Shown here piece by piece: positions 31,615 to 39,791 of a DNA stretch of 64,000 nt; position 1 is the stretch's first letter; each line of letters begins with the position of its first letter. The stretch is from Actinomadura parmotrematis (lineage in GTDB: Bacteria; Actinomycetota; Actinomycetes; Streptosporangiales; Streptosporangiaceae), in assembly GCF_019458805.1 (NCBI RefSeq), contig NZ_JAIBOA010000003.1, positions 1-64,000 of the forward strand. The letters are read 5' to 3'. The notes under the pieces are model-generated. The model was not told where the DNA came from. It made no database searches and saw only the letters and a program-made list of their open reading frames with translations. A program made the position numbers and the translations under genes.

Positions 31615-32232
31615 CTACTTCAGGGCATGCCCGTGGAGCGTGGTGACGACGATGGCGGCCAGCCGGTCGAGCTCGGTCGGGGTGGGGTCGGCGTGCACGA
31701 CGGTCATCCGCCAGTACAGCGGGCCGAGCAGCAGGTCCAGGGCGAGCGGGTCGGCGTCCTCGGACGGCAGCTCGCCGCGCGCGTGGGCCTGGCCGACGAC
31801 GGCGCGGGTGACCTCGCGCTGCGCGGCGAGCAGGGTGTCCTGGAGGGTGCGGGCCATGGCGGGGTTGCGGGCGGCCTCGGCCAGCAGGTCGGGGACGATC
31901 ACCGCGGCCAGCGGGTGGCGGAGCGCGCGCACGAGGCCGCGCAGCAGGACGCGCACGTCGCCGCGGAGCGAGCCGGTGTCGGGCACCGGCAGGCGGAGCG
32001 CGGCGAACGCCGAGACGGTGTCGATCACCAGGTCGGGCTTGGTCGGCCAGCGCCGGTACACCGCCGCCTTGCCGACGCCGGCGCGGCGCGCGACGGCCTC
32101 GATCGACAGCCGCCCGTAGCCGGCCTCGGCGAGCTCGGCGAGGACGGCGGCGCGGATCGCCTCGGTCTTGTCCTCGCGCAGCACGGCGGCACCGGCCGGC
32201 GGCCGCCGCGACGGCGGAGGTGGCGTGTCCAT
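31615..32232 (-). CDS. TetR family transcriptional regulator
   Basis: The 205-residue repressor has an N-terminal helix-turn-helix (LSIEAVARRAGVGKAAVYRRWPTKPDLVI, about residues 42-70) and an all-helical ligand-binding domain. It diverges from an ABC exporter. A 24-base perfect palindrome lies between them at 32298-32321, a likely operator for both itself and the exporter. The ligand is unknown; envelope stress or an exported compound would fit the neighbour. Confidence 0.9.
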   Translation of the reverse strand: MDTPPPPSRRPPAGAAVLREDKTEAIRAAVLAELAEAGYGRLSIEAVARRAGVGKAAVYRRWPTKPDLVIDTVSAFAALRLPVPDTGSLRGDVRVLLRGLVRALRHPLAAVIVPDLLAEAARNPAMARTLQDTLLAAQREVTRAVVGQAHARGELPSEDADPLALDLLLGPLYWRMTVVHADPTPTELDRLAAIVVTTLHGHALK

Positions 32233-32261
32233 GAACAGAGCCTAGCCACGGGACGCGGCGC

Positions 32262-32291
32262 TTGCGCCCGCCCGGCGGCGCGGCCTACGCT
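32262..32291 (+). promoter_or_regulatory. Candidate promoter of the ABC exporter genes
   Basis: TTGCGC at 32262-32267 and TACGCT at 32286-32291 are spaced by 18 bases, a reasonable sigma-70-type pair. The TetR palindrome begins seven bases downstream and would cover the start of transcription. This is a weak match to consensus and rests mainly on position. Confidence 0.35.
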
Positions 32292-32297
32292 CCGTCA

Positions 32298-32321
32298 GGA
32301 CGGAACGGTACCGTTCCGTCC
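32298..32321. promoter_or_regulatory. TetR operator (24-base palindrome)
   Basis: GGACGGAACGGT followed directly by ACCGTTCCGTCC is a perfect 24-base dyad in the intergenic region between tetR and the exporter. The central AACGGTACCGTT resembles operators of TetR/AcrR repressors. One site can control both divergent genes. Confidence 0.8.
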
Positions 32322-32353
32322 ATGCTCGGGACACCGAGAGGAGAGTGACCGGC

Positions 32354-33289
32354 GTGATCGCAGTTCCCGGCGGCGCCCGGCGGAGCGCCGCCGCGCCCGC
32401 GCCCGCCGCCGTCCCGCCCGACGAGGACCTGGCGCCCGCGGCCCTCGCCGCCCGCTACGGCCTGGCGGTGAGCGGCGCCCGCCCGTCCCTGCGCCGCTAC
32501 ACCGCCGAGGTGTGGCGGCGGCGCCACTTCGTGTCCGCGCACGCCACCGCCAAGCTCACCGCGACCTACTCCGGCTCCCGGCTCGGCCAGCTGTGGCAGG
32601 TCATGACGCCGCTGCTCAACGCGGCCGTCTACTACCTGATCTTCGGGCTGCTGTTCGGGAGCAGCCGCGGCGTCCCGAACTACATCGCCTACCTCTGCAC
32701 CGGCGTCTTCGTCTACAACTTCACCCAGACCTCGGTGCTCGCCGGGACCAAGGCGATCCAGGGCAACCTCGCCCTGGTGCGGGCGCTGCACTTCCCGCGC
32801 GCCTGCCTGCCGCTGTCGATCACCCTCAGCCAGCTCCAGCAGCTGCTGTTCTCGATGGCCGTGCTCACCGCCATCGTGCTCGCCCGCGGCGAGCCGCTGA
32901 CGCCGCGCTGGCTCCTCGCCGTCCCCGCGCTCGCCCTCCAGTCGGTGTTCAACGCCGGCCTGGCGATGGCGCTGGCCCGGCTCGGCGCGAAGGTCACCGA
33001 CGTCTCCCAGCTCATGCCGTTCATCCTGCGGACCTGGATGTACTTCTCCGGCGTGTTCTACGACCCGCGCCACCTCGCCGGCCATTTCCCGCACGCGGTG
33101 TCGGCGGCGCTGGAGGCCAACCCGACCGTCGTCTACATCGCGCTGATGCGCTACGCGCTGCTGGACTCCGTCCACCGCGCCGACCTGCCCCCGCACCTCT
33201 GGACGCTCGCCATCGGCTGGGCGCTCGCCGCGGGCATCGGCGGCTACCTGGTGTTCTGGCGCGGCGAGGAGGAGTACGGACGTGGCTGA
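32354..33289 (+). CDS. ABC-2 type exporter permease (TagG/Wzm-like)
   Basis: The 311-residue membrane protein has about 50 cytosolic residues, an amphipathic entry (WRRRHFVSAHATAKLTATYSG) and six helices, with LGQLWQVMTPLLNAAVYYLIF and PNYIAYLCTGVFVYNFTQTS typical of polysaccharide or teichoic-acid exporters. GTG 32354 is preferred over GTG 32345 because AGGAG at 32339-32343 is then ten bases away instead of one. It overlaps the ATPase gene by eight bases. It probably exports an undecaprenyl-linked polymer. Confidence 0.9.
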   Translation: MIAVPGGARRSAAAPAPAAVPPDEDLAPAALAARYGLAVSGARPSLRRYTAEVWRRRHFVSAHATAKLTATYSGSRLGQLWQVMTPLLNAAVYYLIFGLLFGSSRGVPNYIAYLCTGVFVYNFTQTSVLAGTKAIQGNLALVRALHFPRACLPLSITLSQLQQLLFSMAVLTAIVLARGEPLTPRWLLAVPALALQSVFNAGLAMALARLGAKVTDVSQLMPFILRTWMYFSGVFYDPRHLAGHFPHAVSAALEANPTVVYIALMRYALLDSVHRADLPPHLWTLAIGWALAAGIGGYLVFWRGEEEYGRG

Positions 33290-34076
33290 CCGCATCCTGC
33301 CGGGCGCCGCCCGCGCCGACCATCTCGGCGACCCCACCGTCATCGTCGACGACGTGCACGTCGTCTACCGCGTCAACGGCGTCCGCCCGCCCCGGCCCGC
33401 CGGGACGCCGCGGCTCGGGCGGCTCGCCGCACGCCGCGCCGCGCCCGTCGTCCGCGAGGTGCACGCGGTGAAGGGCGTCAGCTTCGTCGCGCGCCAGGGC
33501 GAGGCGATCGGCCTCGTCGGGACCAACGGGTCGGGCAAGTCGACGCTGCTCCGCGCCATCGCCGGGCTGCTGCCGCCGCACCGCGGCCGCGTCTACACCG
33601 AGGGCCAGCCGTCGCTGCTCGGCGTGAACGCCGCCCTGATGAACGACCTCACCGGCGACCGCAACGTCACCCTCGGCTGCCTGGCGATGGGCATGACGCC
33701 CGCCGAGGAGCGCGCCGCCCACGACCCGATCATCGAGTTCGCCGGCATCAACGAGCGCGACGACGCCGCCGCCCGCCCCATGCGCACCTACTCGTCCGGC
33801 ATGGCGGCCCGGCTGCGGTTCTCCATCGCCGCCGCCCGCACCCACGACGTGCTGCTGATCGACGAGGCGCTGTCCACCGGCGACCGCCGCTTCCAGCGGC
33901 GCTCCCGCGACCGCATCCAGGAGCTGCGCGAGGGCGCCGGCACGGTGTTCCTGGTCAGCCACAGCGCGTCCACCATCGCCGAGACCTGCGAGCGCACCAT
34001 CTGGCTGGACGCCGGCCGCGTCCGCGCCGACGGCCCCACCGAGGAGGTCCTCCCCGAATACGAGCGGAACGCCTGA
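33282..34076 (+). CDS. ABC exporter ATP-binding protein (TagH/Wzt-like)
   Basis: The 264-residue ATPase has Walker A GLVGTNGSGKSTLL, the polysaccharide-export signature YSSGMAARLRFSIAA in place of LSGGQ, Walker B DVLLIDEALSTGD and the switch histidine in LVSHSAST. NAALMNDLTGDRNVTLG is characteristic of TagH/Wzt ATPases. It has no long C-terminal substrate-recognition domain, so it is of the short type. It partners the overlapping permease; both are probably repressed by the divergent TetR protein. Confidence 0.93.
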   Translation: MADRILPGAARADHLGDPTVIVDDVHVVYRVNGVRPPRPAGTPRLGRLAARRAAPVVREVHAVKGVSFVARQGEAIGLVGTNGSGKSTLLRAIAGLLPPHRGRVYTEGQPSLLGVNAALMNDLTGDRNVTLGCLAMGMTPAEERAAHDPIIEFAGINERDDAAARPMRTYSSGMAARLRFSIAAARTHDVLLIDEALSTGDRRFQRRSRDRIQELREGAGTVFLVSHSASTIAETCERTIWLDAGRVRADGPTEEVLPEYERNA

Positions 34077-34149
34077 AACCCGTGCAACCATCCGGCGGCC
34101 CGTCCCGATCAGAGGTGCGTCAGGGTCGGCGAGCGGCGGAGGACGGCGG

Positions 34150-34680
34150 ATGGGGTGGGACGGGGACGGCACGGCGGACGCGGAGTACACGGCGTACGTG
34201 ACGGGGCGGCTCGCCTGGCTGCACAAGGTCGCCGTCCTGCTCTGCCAGGACCCGGCCCGCGCCGAGGACCTCGTCCAGACCGCCGCCATCCGCCTGTACG
34301 TGCACTGGGCCCGCGCGCGGAAGGCCGACAACCTCGACGGTTACGTGCGCACCCTGCTCGTCCGGGTGTTCCTGGCCGAGCAGGGCACCGCCTGGTGGCG
34401 GCGCGTCGTCACCGTGCGGCAGCCGCCCGACGCCGCCGGCCGCGCCGCCGATCCGGACGCCGCGCTGGACCTGCGGGCCGCGCTCGCCGCGCTCGGTCCG
34501 CGCCAGCGCGCCGTCGTGGTGCTGCGGTTCTACTGCGACCTGTCGGTCGAGCAGACCGCCCGCGAGCTCGGCTGCACCCCGGGGACCGTCAAGAGCCAGA
34601 GCTCCCGCGCCCTCGCCGCCCTGCGCGCCCGCCTGACCGCCGCCGACGACCGCGACCTCTCCCGGGAGCGCCTCGCATGA
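34150..34680 (+). CDS. SigE-family ECF RNA polymerase sigma factor
   Basis: The 176-residue protein has region 2 (LHKVAVLLCQDPARAEDLVQ, IRLYVHWARARKADNLDGYV) and region 4 (LGPRQRAVVVLRFYCDLSVE, then ARELGCTPGTVKSQSSRAL). It belongs to the actinobacterial SigE subfamily of extracytoplasmic-function sigma factors. Its ATGA overlap with the next gene shows co-translation with a membrane partner that probably holds it inactive. Confidence 0.92.
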   Translation: MGWDGDGTADAEYTAYVTGRLAWLHKVAVLLCQDPARAEDLVQTAAIRLYVHWARARKADNLDGYVRTLLVRVFLAEQGTAWWRRVVTVRQPPDAAGRAADPDAALDLRAALAALGPRQRAVVVLRFYCDLSVEQTARELGCTPGTVKSQSSRALAALRARLTAADDRDLSRERLA

Positions 34681-35798
34681 CCGACCGCACGAGCCATGAC
34701 ACGATCGACCTCGACGGGCTGCGGAGCGGCCTGCACGACCTCGCCGAAGCGTCCGTCCCCCCGATCCGCACCGACCTCGCCGACGTCCGCGCCCGGGGCG
34801 CGCGGGCCCGCCGGCGCCGCCGCGCCGCCCGCGCCGCCGTCCCGCTGGCCGCGGGCCTCGCCGCCGCGGCCGTGATCGCCGTGCCCGCCGGCGGGGACGG
34901 GCACCGGCCGTCCGTGGCGAGCGGCCGCCCGGCCGCCCGCGACCCGCTGACCGGACCCGCGACGTTCGGCGCGCTGCCCGCCGGCTACCGCGTCACGATC
35001 ACCGACGACGCGAGCGGTACCTTCCAGCTGACGGCCGCGAAGAAGGGCGGCCTGCCGCAGTACGTGCTGAGCGTCTACCCGCCCGGCCGCGAACCCGCGA
35101 TGGGCATGATGCGCGGCGCGGTGCCCGCCCGGCGCGTCCCGGCCGGCAAGGTCAACGGCCGCGCCGCGCACTGGCTCCAGCCCCCGCCGCCCGGCGCCGG
35201 CACCGCCGCCGGGGAGGCCCGGCTGCGCTTCCAGAGCCCGGACGGCCGCTGGGCCGAGCTCGAACTCGACGCCGCGCCCGCCGGCACCGACCTCGCCGCC
35301 CAGATCCACCGCGTCGCCGCCGGCGTCCGCTTCGCCCCGGCGCCCCTCGCGGTCCCGGTCCGCCTCCGCGACCTCCCGGCCGGGCTGCGCCTCATCGGCA
35401 CCAGCGTCTCGACCGACGCGACCAGCGGCATCGGCTGGCGGACCGTCCTCACGTTCAGCGCCGCGACCCGCTCGCGCGACCTGACCGTCACCCTCGGCAA
35501 GCCCGCCGGAGACCGCATGTGGGCGGGCGGCCGGCGCGCGCCCAACACCACCGTCGACGGCCACGCCGCCTACCGCCAGGCCGCCGGCCCCGCCCGCACC
35601 AAGGAGGGCCTCACCCGCGTGGGCGCCGGCCTCGACGTCCTCTGCGTCTACGAGGTGACGGGCACCGACGTCTGCCTGGAGGCCACCCCCAAGGGCTCGG
35701 CCCTGCTGAAGGCCACCGGCGGGCTGCCCGGCCTCTACGCCCGCACCACCGTCCTCGGCACCGACCCGGCCCGCTGGACGTCCGCGCCCCTCGGCTGA
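34677..35798 (+). CDS. Membrane-anchored protein, candidate anti-sigma partner
   Basis: The 373-residue protein has about 45 cytosolic residues (LDGLRSGLHDLAEASVPPI, then an Arg-rich stop), one membrane helix (AAVPLAAGLAAAAVIAVPA) and an extracytoplasmic domain of about 290 residues made of two similar halves (FGALPAGYRVTITDD and VRLRDLPAGLRLIGTSV). No zinc-binding HxxxCxxC motif is visible. It overlaps the sigma gene by four bases, which suggests anti-sigma or sensor function; this is inferred from context, not from a recognised domain. Confidence 0.75.
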   Translation: MTDRTSHDTIDLDGLRSGLHDLAEASVPPIRTDLADVRARGARARRRRRAARAAVPLAAGLAAAAVIAVPAGGDGHRPSVASGRPAARDPLTGPATFGALPAGYRVTITDDASGTFQLTAAKKGGLPQYVLSVYPPGREPAMGMMRGAVPARRVPAGKVNGRAAHWLQPPPPGAGTAAGEARLRFQSPDGRWAELELDAAPAGTDLAAQIHRVAAGVRFAPAPLAVPVRLRDLPAGLRLIGTSVSTDATSGIGWRTVLTFSAATRSRDLTVTLGKPAGDRMWAGGRRAPNTTVDGHAAYRQAAGPARTKEGLTRVGAGLDVLCVYEVTGTDVCLEATPKGSALLKATGGLPGLYARTTVLGTDPARWTSAPLG

Positions 35799-35881
35799 TC
35801 GCGGGCGCGGGGGTTCCCGCCCGCCCCCGCTCGGGGCACACTGGCGGAACCCCGCGCCCGCCTCCACCCGAGGAGCGCCAC

Positions 35882-36715
35882 ATGGTCAACGCGACCACGG
35901 CCAAGCTCGCGGTCCTCATCGACGCCGACAACGCCCAGGCCGCCATCGCCGAGCACCTGCTCGCCGAGGTCGCCAGGTACGGGACGGCCCACGTCAAGCG
36001 CGCCTACGGCGACTGGACCGGCGCGAACCTGCGCGGCTGGAAGGACCAGCTGCTCGCCCAGTCGATCCAGCCGATCCAGCAGTTCGCCTACACGCGCGGC
36101 AAGAACGCCACCGACGCCGCGATGGTCATCGACGCGATGGACCTGCTCTACACCGGCCGCCTGGACGGGTTCTGCCTCGTCTCCAGCGACAGCGACTTCA
36201 CCCGCCTGGCCGCCCGGATCCGCGAGTCCGGCCTCACCGTCTACGGCTTCGGCGAGCGCAAGACGCCCGCGCCGTTCGTCGCCGCGTGCGACAAGTTCAT
36301 CTACCTGGAGAACCTCGCCCACGCGCCGGGCGCCGCCGTCGCGACGGGCGCCGCGTCCCGCACCCCGCCGCGCGCCGAACCGCCTGCCCCGCGCGACGAC
36401 GCCGCCCTCACCGACCGGCTGCGCGACGCCGCCGAGGCCGCCTCCGACGAGGCCGGCTGGGCCCGCCTCGCCGACGTCGGCAACATCCTCAGCAAGCGGC
36501 ACCCCGACTTCGACACCCGCACCTACGGCTTCACCAAGCTGAGCGACCTGGTGCAGGCCACCGAGCGGTTCGACCTGGACCGGCGCGGCCACGGCGAGGG
36601 CAAACCCCAGGTCGTCCGCATCCGCGACCGCCACCGCCCCGCGACCGAGGCCGGCCCCGCGCCCCCCGCCGAGGAGGACGCGGACGCCGCCCCCGCTCAG
36701 CGCACGTCGACGTAG
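35882..36715 (+). CDS. NYN-domain nuclease with C-terminal OST-HTH/LOTUS domain
   Basis: The 277-residue protein has a PIN-like NYN domain with the acidic residues of a metal-dependent RNase: AVLIDADNAQ, NATDAAMVIDAMDLLY, and CLVSSDSDFTRLAARIRESG. A Pro/Ala linker leads to a LOTUS/OST-HTH domain (GWARLADVGNILSKRHPDFD, RTYGFTKLSDLVQATERFDL), which binds RNA in characterised relatives. It probably cleaves or processes RNA. The start follows GAGGAGCG. Its last codons and TAG stop run across an antisense 28-base match to the end of the secreted Ig-like gene, so its C-terminus may have been altered. Confidence 0.88.
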   Translation: MVNATTAKLAVLIDADNAQAAIAEHLLAEVARYGTAHVKRAYGDWTGANLRGWKDQLLAQSIQPIQQFAYTRGKNATDAAMVIDAMDLLYTGRLDGFCLVSSDSDFTRLAARIRESGLTVYGFGERKTPAPFVAACDKFIYLENLAHAPGAAVATGAASRTPPRAEPPAPRDDAALTDRLRDAAEAASDEAGWARLADVGNILSKRHPDFDTRTYGFTKLSDLVQATERFDLDRRGHGEGKPQVVRIRDRHRPATEAGPAPPAEEDADAAPAQRTST

Positions 36716-36722
36716 TCGCCGG
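36695..36722 (-). pseudogene. Remnant of the 3' end of an Ig-like secreted protein gene
   Basis: These 28 bases match 29295-29322 with a single mismatch. On the minus strand they encode GDYVDVR and a TGA stop, the exact end of the Ig-like protein at 29297. No further upstream similarity is evident: the frame continues as an antisense shadow of pheA. It may be a relic of a duplicated gene or a recombination scar. Confidence 0.4.
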
Positions 36723-36752
36723 GCGGGAGAGCGGGCGAGGCCAGGGCCGCGG

Positions 36753-37679
36753 TCAGGCGGCGGGGCCGCCGCGGAGGGAGTCGAGCCAGGCGGCGGCGGC
36801 GTCGAAGTCGGCGTCGTGGGTGCCGCGGCGGATCTCGGGGCGGACGCGGTCGGCGCGGGCGTAGGAGCCGACGAAGCGGACGTCGCGGCAGATGCGGCGG
36901 AGCGCCATCAGCGCCTCCCCGACCCGCGCGTCGGCGACGTGGCCCTCGAAGTCCATCCAGAACAGGTACGAGCCGAGGCCCGTGCCGGTCGGCCGGGACT
37001 GGATGAGGGTGAGGTTGATGCCGCGCACCGAGAACTCGGTCAGGATCTCCAGCAGCGCGCCCGGGTGGTCCGCGCCGATGAAGGCGACGACGGTGGTGCG
37101 GTCGGTGCCGGTCGCCGCCGGCGGCTCGCACGGGCGGCGCAGCGCGATGAAGCGGGTGACGGCGTCGGCGACGTCGTGGATGTCCTCGGCGAGGACCTCC
37201 AGGCCGTAGCGGGCCGCCGCGAACGACCCGGCGAGCGCCGCGTCGTAGTGGCCGTCGGCGACGTGCTGGGCGGCCTCGGCGTTGGACGTCGCCGCGCGCC
37301 ACTCGGCGTCCGGGACGTGCTCGGCGAGCCAGCGGCGGCACTGCGGCTGCGCGATCGGGTGCGAGGCGACGGACTTGACGTCGGCGAGGGACGTGCCGGG
37401 CCGCACCAGCAGCGCGAACGACACCGGCAGGTGGACCTCCCCGACGATCTGGAGCGGCTCGCCGGTGGCGAGCTCGTCCAGGGTGGTCGGCACCGAGCCC
37501 TCGACGGAGTTCTCCAGCGCGACGACGGCGGCGTCGACCTCGCGGCGCCGCAGCGCGTCGAGGACGGCGGGGACGGTCGCGTAGGGGAGGTGGTCGGCGC
37601 CCGCCGACGCCGGGAACGCCCGCAGCGCGGCCTCGGTGAAGGTCCCCTGGGGCCCGAGGTAGGCGTAGCGCTCCGGCAT
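36753..37679 (-). CDS. pheA: Prephenate dehydratase
   Basis: The 308-residue enzyme converts prephenate to phenylpyruvate in phenylalanine synthesis. The catalytic domain shows YLGPQGTFTEAAL, VVALENSVEGSVPTTLDEL and the TRF motif DAVTRFIAL. A C-terminal ACT domain (DHPGALLEILTEFSVRGINL, ESRP-like IQSRPTGTGLG) gives feedback control by phenylalanine. ATG 37679 is preceded by GGGAGGAG. There is no fused chorismate mutase, as usual in actinobacteria. Confidence 0.96.
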   Translation of the reverse strand: MPERYAYLGPQGTFTEAALRAFPASAGADHLPYATVPAVLDALRRREVDAAVVALENSVEGSVPTTLDELATGEPLQIVGEVHLPVSFALLVRPGTSLADVKSVASHPIAQPQCRRWLAEHVPDAEWRAATSNAEAAQHVADGHYDAALAGSFAAARYGLEVLAEDIHDVADAVTRFIALRRPCEPPAATGTDRTTVVAFIGADHPGALLEILTEFSVRGINLTLIQSRPTGTGLGSYLFWMDFEGHVADARVGEALMALRRICRDVRFVGSYARADRVRPEIRRGTHDADFDAAAAWLDSLRGGPAA

Positions 37680-37775
37680 CGATCCCGCTCCTCCCGCGCA
37701 CCGGCGGGGAGCGGCGCCCCCCGGCCTCCGGTTCTTCCTGGGAGGCAAGTCTACGGGCGGGGCGGATCGGGCGCG

Positions 37776-38222
37776 TCAGGCGCGCGCGGTCGCGCCGCCG
37801 AAGTCCGCCAGCGGGTCGTCCATCGACACGACCGGGCCCTTGCCGAGGCGGGCCGCGCGGAGCGCCTGCGACTCCTCGGGGGACAGCGCCTCCAGCGGGT
37901 AGCCGTCCCGGACGACCTTGGCGTAGGTGCGGGTCTCGGTGCGGCCGTTGATCGAGCTGACGACGACGCCGTCGCCGGTGGCGTTCAGCAGCGCGAGCGA
38001 GAACGAGCGGTGCCCCGACATCTCCTTCAGCGCGTCGTAGTGCACGATCGCGAGGTCGCGGAGGGCGTGGTCGTCGACGGCGCCGCTCGCCACCTGGAGC
38101 TGGCGGCGGAGCACCTCGGCGCACTCCTCGACGACCTGGTTGACCCGGTTGTGGGCCACCACCGCGACGGACAGGCCGGCCAGGCCGGCGATCACGCCGG
38201 CGACGGCCACGGCGACAAGCAT
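37776..38222 (-). CDS. DUF4446 family membrane protein
   Basis: The 148-residue protein has one N-terminal membrane helix (VAVAVAGVIAGLAGLSVAVV), a short coiled segment and the DUF4446 core (DALRDLAIVHYDALKEMSGH, SFSLALLNATGDGVVVSSIN, RTYAKVVRDG). Its function is unknown. Its ATG overlaps the stop of the upstream mannosyltransferase gene (TGATG), so it is translationally coupled. It is often found next to pheA or serS in actinomycetes. Confidence 0.88.
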   Translation of the reverse strand: MLVAVAVAGVIAGLAGLSVAVVAHNRVNQVVEECAEVLRRQLQVASGAVDDHALRDLAIVHYDALKEMSGHRSFSLALLNATGDGVVVSSINGRTETRTYAKVVRDGYPLEALSPEESQALRAARLGKGPVVSMDDPLADFGGATARA

Positions 38223-39586
38223 CACGGGGCGAGCGTACCGACCCGCCCGGCCCGGCGCGAAGGATCTTCATGATCGTTACCCGGGCGGAGCCGCCGGTAG
38301 AGCCACCCGCCCAGCACGAACAGCATCGCCAGGGCGAGGAGGCCGAAGGCGTCCTGCACGACTTTGCCCACCCCGCGCAAGGGGATCGGGTGCCCGCGGC
38401 CGGACAGTGCCGCGCCCCACCACGGCAGCGGGAACAGGAACGCGACCCAGAGCGCGACCGCGAGGACGCTTCTGCGCGTGTCCCGCCCATCGCCGAGCAA
38501 AGCCCCCAGCACCGCGATCATCCAGACCAGGTGGTGCATCCAGCCGACCGGCGAGAGCAGCACCGACAGCAGCCCGGTGATCGCGACGCCGGCCAGCAGC
38601 GCGCTGTAGGCGTCCGGGCCGGCCGCCGGGTCGGCGGCGCGCAGCAGGTCGGTGCCGCGCGCCGGGCCGGGCCGGACGGGCGCGGCGAGGCCGTCGGCGA
38701 GGACGGTGAGGCGCCGCGCGTAGCGGAACCCGATCACGGCGACGGCGAGGACGAGCGCGAGCCAGACGAGCGAGCGGACCGGTCCCTCGGGCAGCAGCCG
38801 GGCGATCATCCCGTTGATCGCCTGGTTGGTGGTGCCGTCCACCGCGCCGGTCCGGTCGCCGCCCTGCAGCAGCGCCCCGAACCAGTAGTCGACCGAGTCC
38901 TGCGGCAGCAGCGCGAACCCGAACAGCGCGATCGCGCCCGTGGTGAGCAGCGCGTTCACCGCCGCGTCGCGCCGCCCGGTGATCCAGAAGTAGATCAGGA
39001 AGACGCCCGGCACGAGCTTCACCGCGATGGCGATGCCGACGAGCAGCCCGCGCGGCCAGTACGCGGTGCGCGCGCAGGCGTCCGCGACGCAGAGCGCCAT
39101 GAGGAAGAACCCGACCTGCCCGAACCGCATCTGGTCGGACGCGGGCCAGAGCCAGGCCGCCGCGCCGACGAGCGCGCCGGTCGCGACCGGCGACCAGCGG
39201 CCGGTGCGCGCGACCAGGTCCCGGAACGCGTACCGGACGATCACCGCGAGGGCCAGGTACATGAGCAGCGTCCACGTCCACTGCGCGGCCTTCCACGGCA
39301 GCAGCGTGAAGGGGACGGCGAGCAGCGCCGCGAACGGCGGGTAGGTGAACGGCAGGAACTGCGGCGGCTGGGTGAGCACGTCGTAGAGCGGCGCGCCGCG
39401 CAGGACGGCCCTGCCGCCCTCGCGGTAGACCTCCAGGTCGACCAGGCGCTGGTCGGGCGGGCTGTGCAGCCACTTGAGCACGATCGGGGCGACCGCCGCC
39501 ACGGCGACCAGCACCCCGAGCACCTGGATCCACCGGCCCGCGGCACGCCCCCCGCCGGCCCCGCTTCCTGCACGCATGCGCCCCAT
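38222..39586 (-). CDS. GT87 (DUF2029) polyprenol-linked mannosyltransferase
   Basis: The 454-residue protein has about ten helices and the GT-C features of GT87 enzymes such as the mycobacterial PimE family: DLEVYREGGRAVLRGAPLYD in the first large loop (an acidic residue here is usually catalytic), FTYPPFAALLAVPFTLLPW, and GQVGFFLMALCVADAC. It probably adds mannose from polyprenyl-phosphomannose to an envelope glycolipid. ATG 39586 is used (MGRMRAG); an ATG nine bases later is possible. It diverges from the alkaline-phosphatase-like gene across a hairpin-rich gap. Confidence 0.85.
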   Translation of the reverse strand: MGRMRAGSGAGGGRAAGRWIQVLGVLVAVAAVAPIVLKWLHSPPDQRLVDLEVYREGGRAVLRGAPLYDVLTQPPQFLPFTYPPFAALLAVPFTLLPWKAAQWTWTLLMYLALAVIVRYAFRDLVARTGRWSPVATGALVGAAAWLWPASDQMRFGQVGFFLMALCVADACARTAYWPRGLLVGIAIAVKLVPGVFLIYFWITGRRDAAVNALLTTGAIALFGFALLPQDSVDYWFGALLQGGDRTGAVDGTTNQAINGMIARLLPEGPVRSLVWLALVLAVAVIGFRYARRLTVLADGLAAPVRPGPARGTDLLRAADPAAGPDAYSALLAGVAITGLLSVLLSPVGWMHHLVWMIAVLGALLGDGRDTRRSVLAVALWVAFLFPLPWWGAALSGRGHPIPLRGVGKVVQDAFGLLALAMLFVLGGWLYRRLRPGNDHEDPSRRAGRVGTLAP

Positions 39587-39636
39587 CCTGGCGCAGCCCC
39601 GAGAGAACACGGTAAGCACGCCCCCCAGCCACGCAC

Positions 39637-39758
39637 GCGAGTGCGCTACCTGCCCGGCGGGGCGAAGCCGGAGGCGAGCCCCGCCGGGCAGATCGCGAAG
39701 CGATGTCGCACTCGCCCCCGGGAACGGACTCAGCGCGAGCCGCCAGGCGAGCGCTGAG
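39637..39758. repeat. Two tandem hairpins with related 14-nt loops
   Basis: Hairpin A has outer arms GCGAGTGCG (39637-39645) and CGCACTCGC (39707-39715) around inner arms CTGCCCGGCGGGGC (39650-39663) and GCCCCGCCGGGCAG (39678-39691), with loop GAAGCCGGAGGCGA. Hairpin B has arms CTCAGCGC (39729-39736) and GCGCTGAG (39751-39758), with loop GAGCCGCCAGGCGA. Both loops are 14 nt and share the pattern GA..GCC..AGGCGA. The pair occupies the 205-base gap between divergent envelope genes and may act as a terminator barrier or a regulatory RNA structure. Confidence 0.75.
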
Positions 39759-39791
39759 CCGAGCCCGCGATGAACCCGTACCCTTGCGCGC

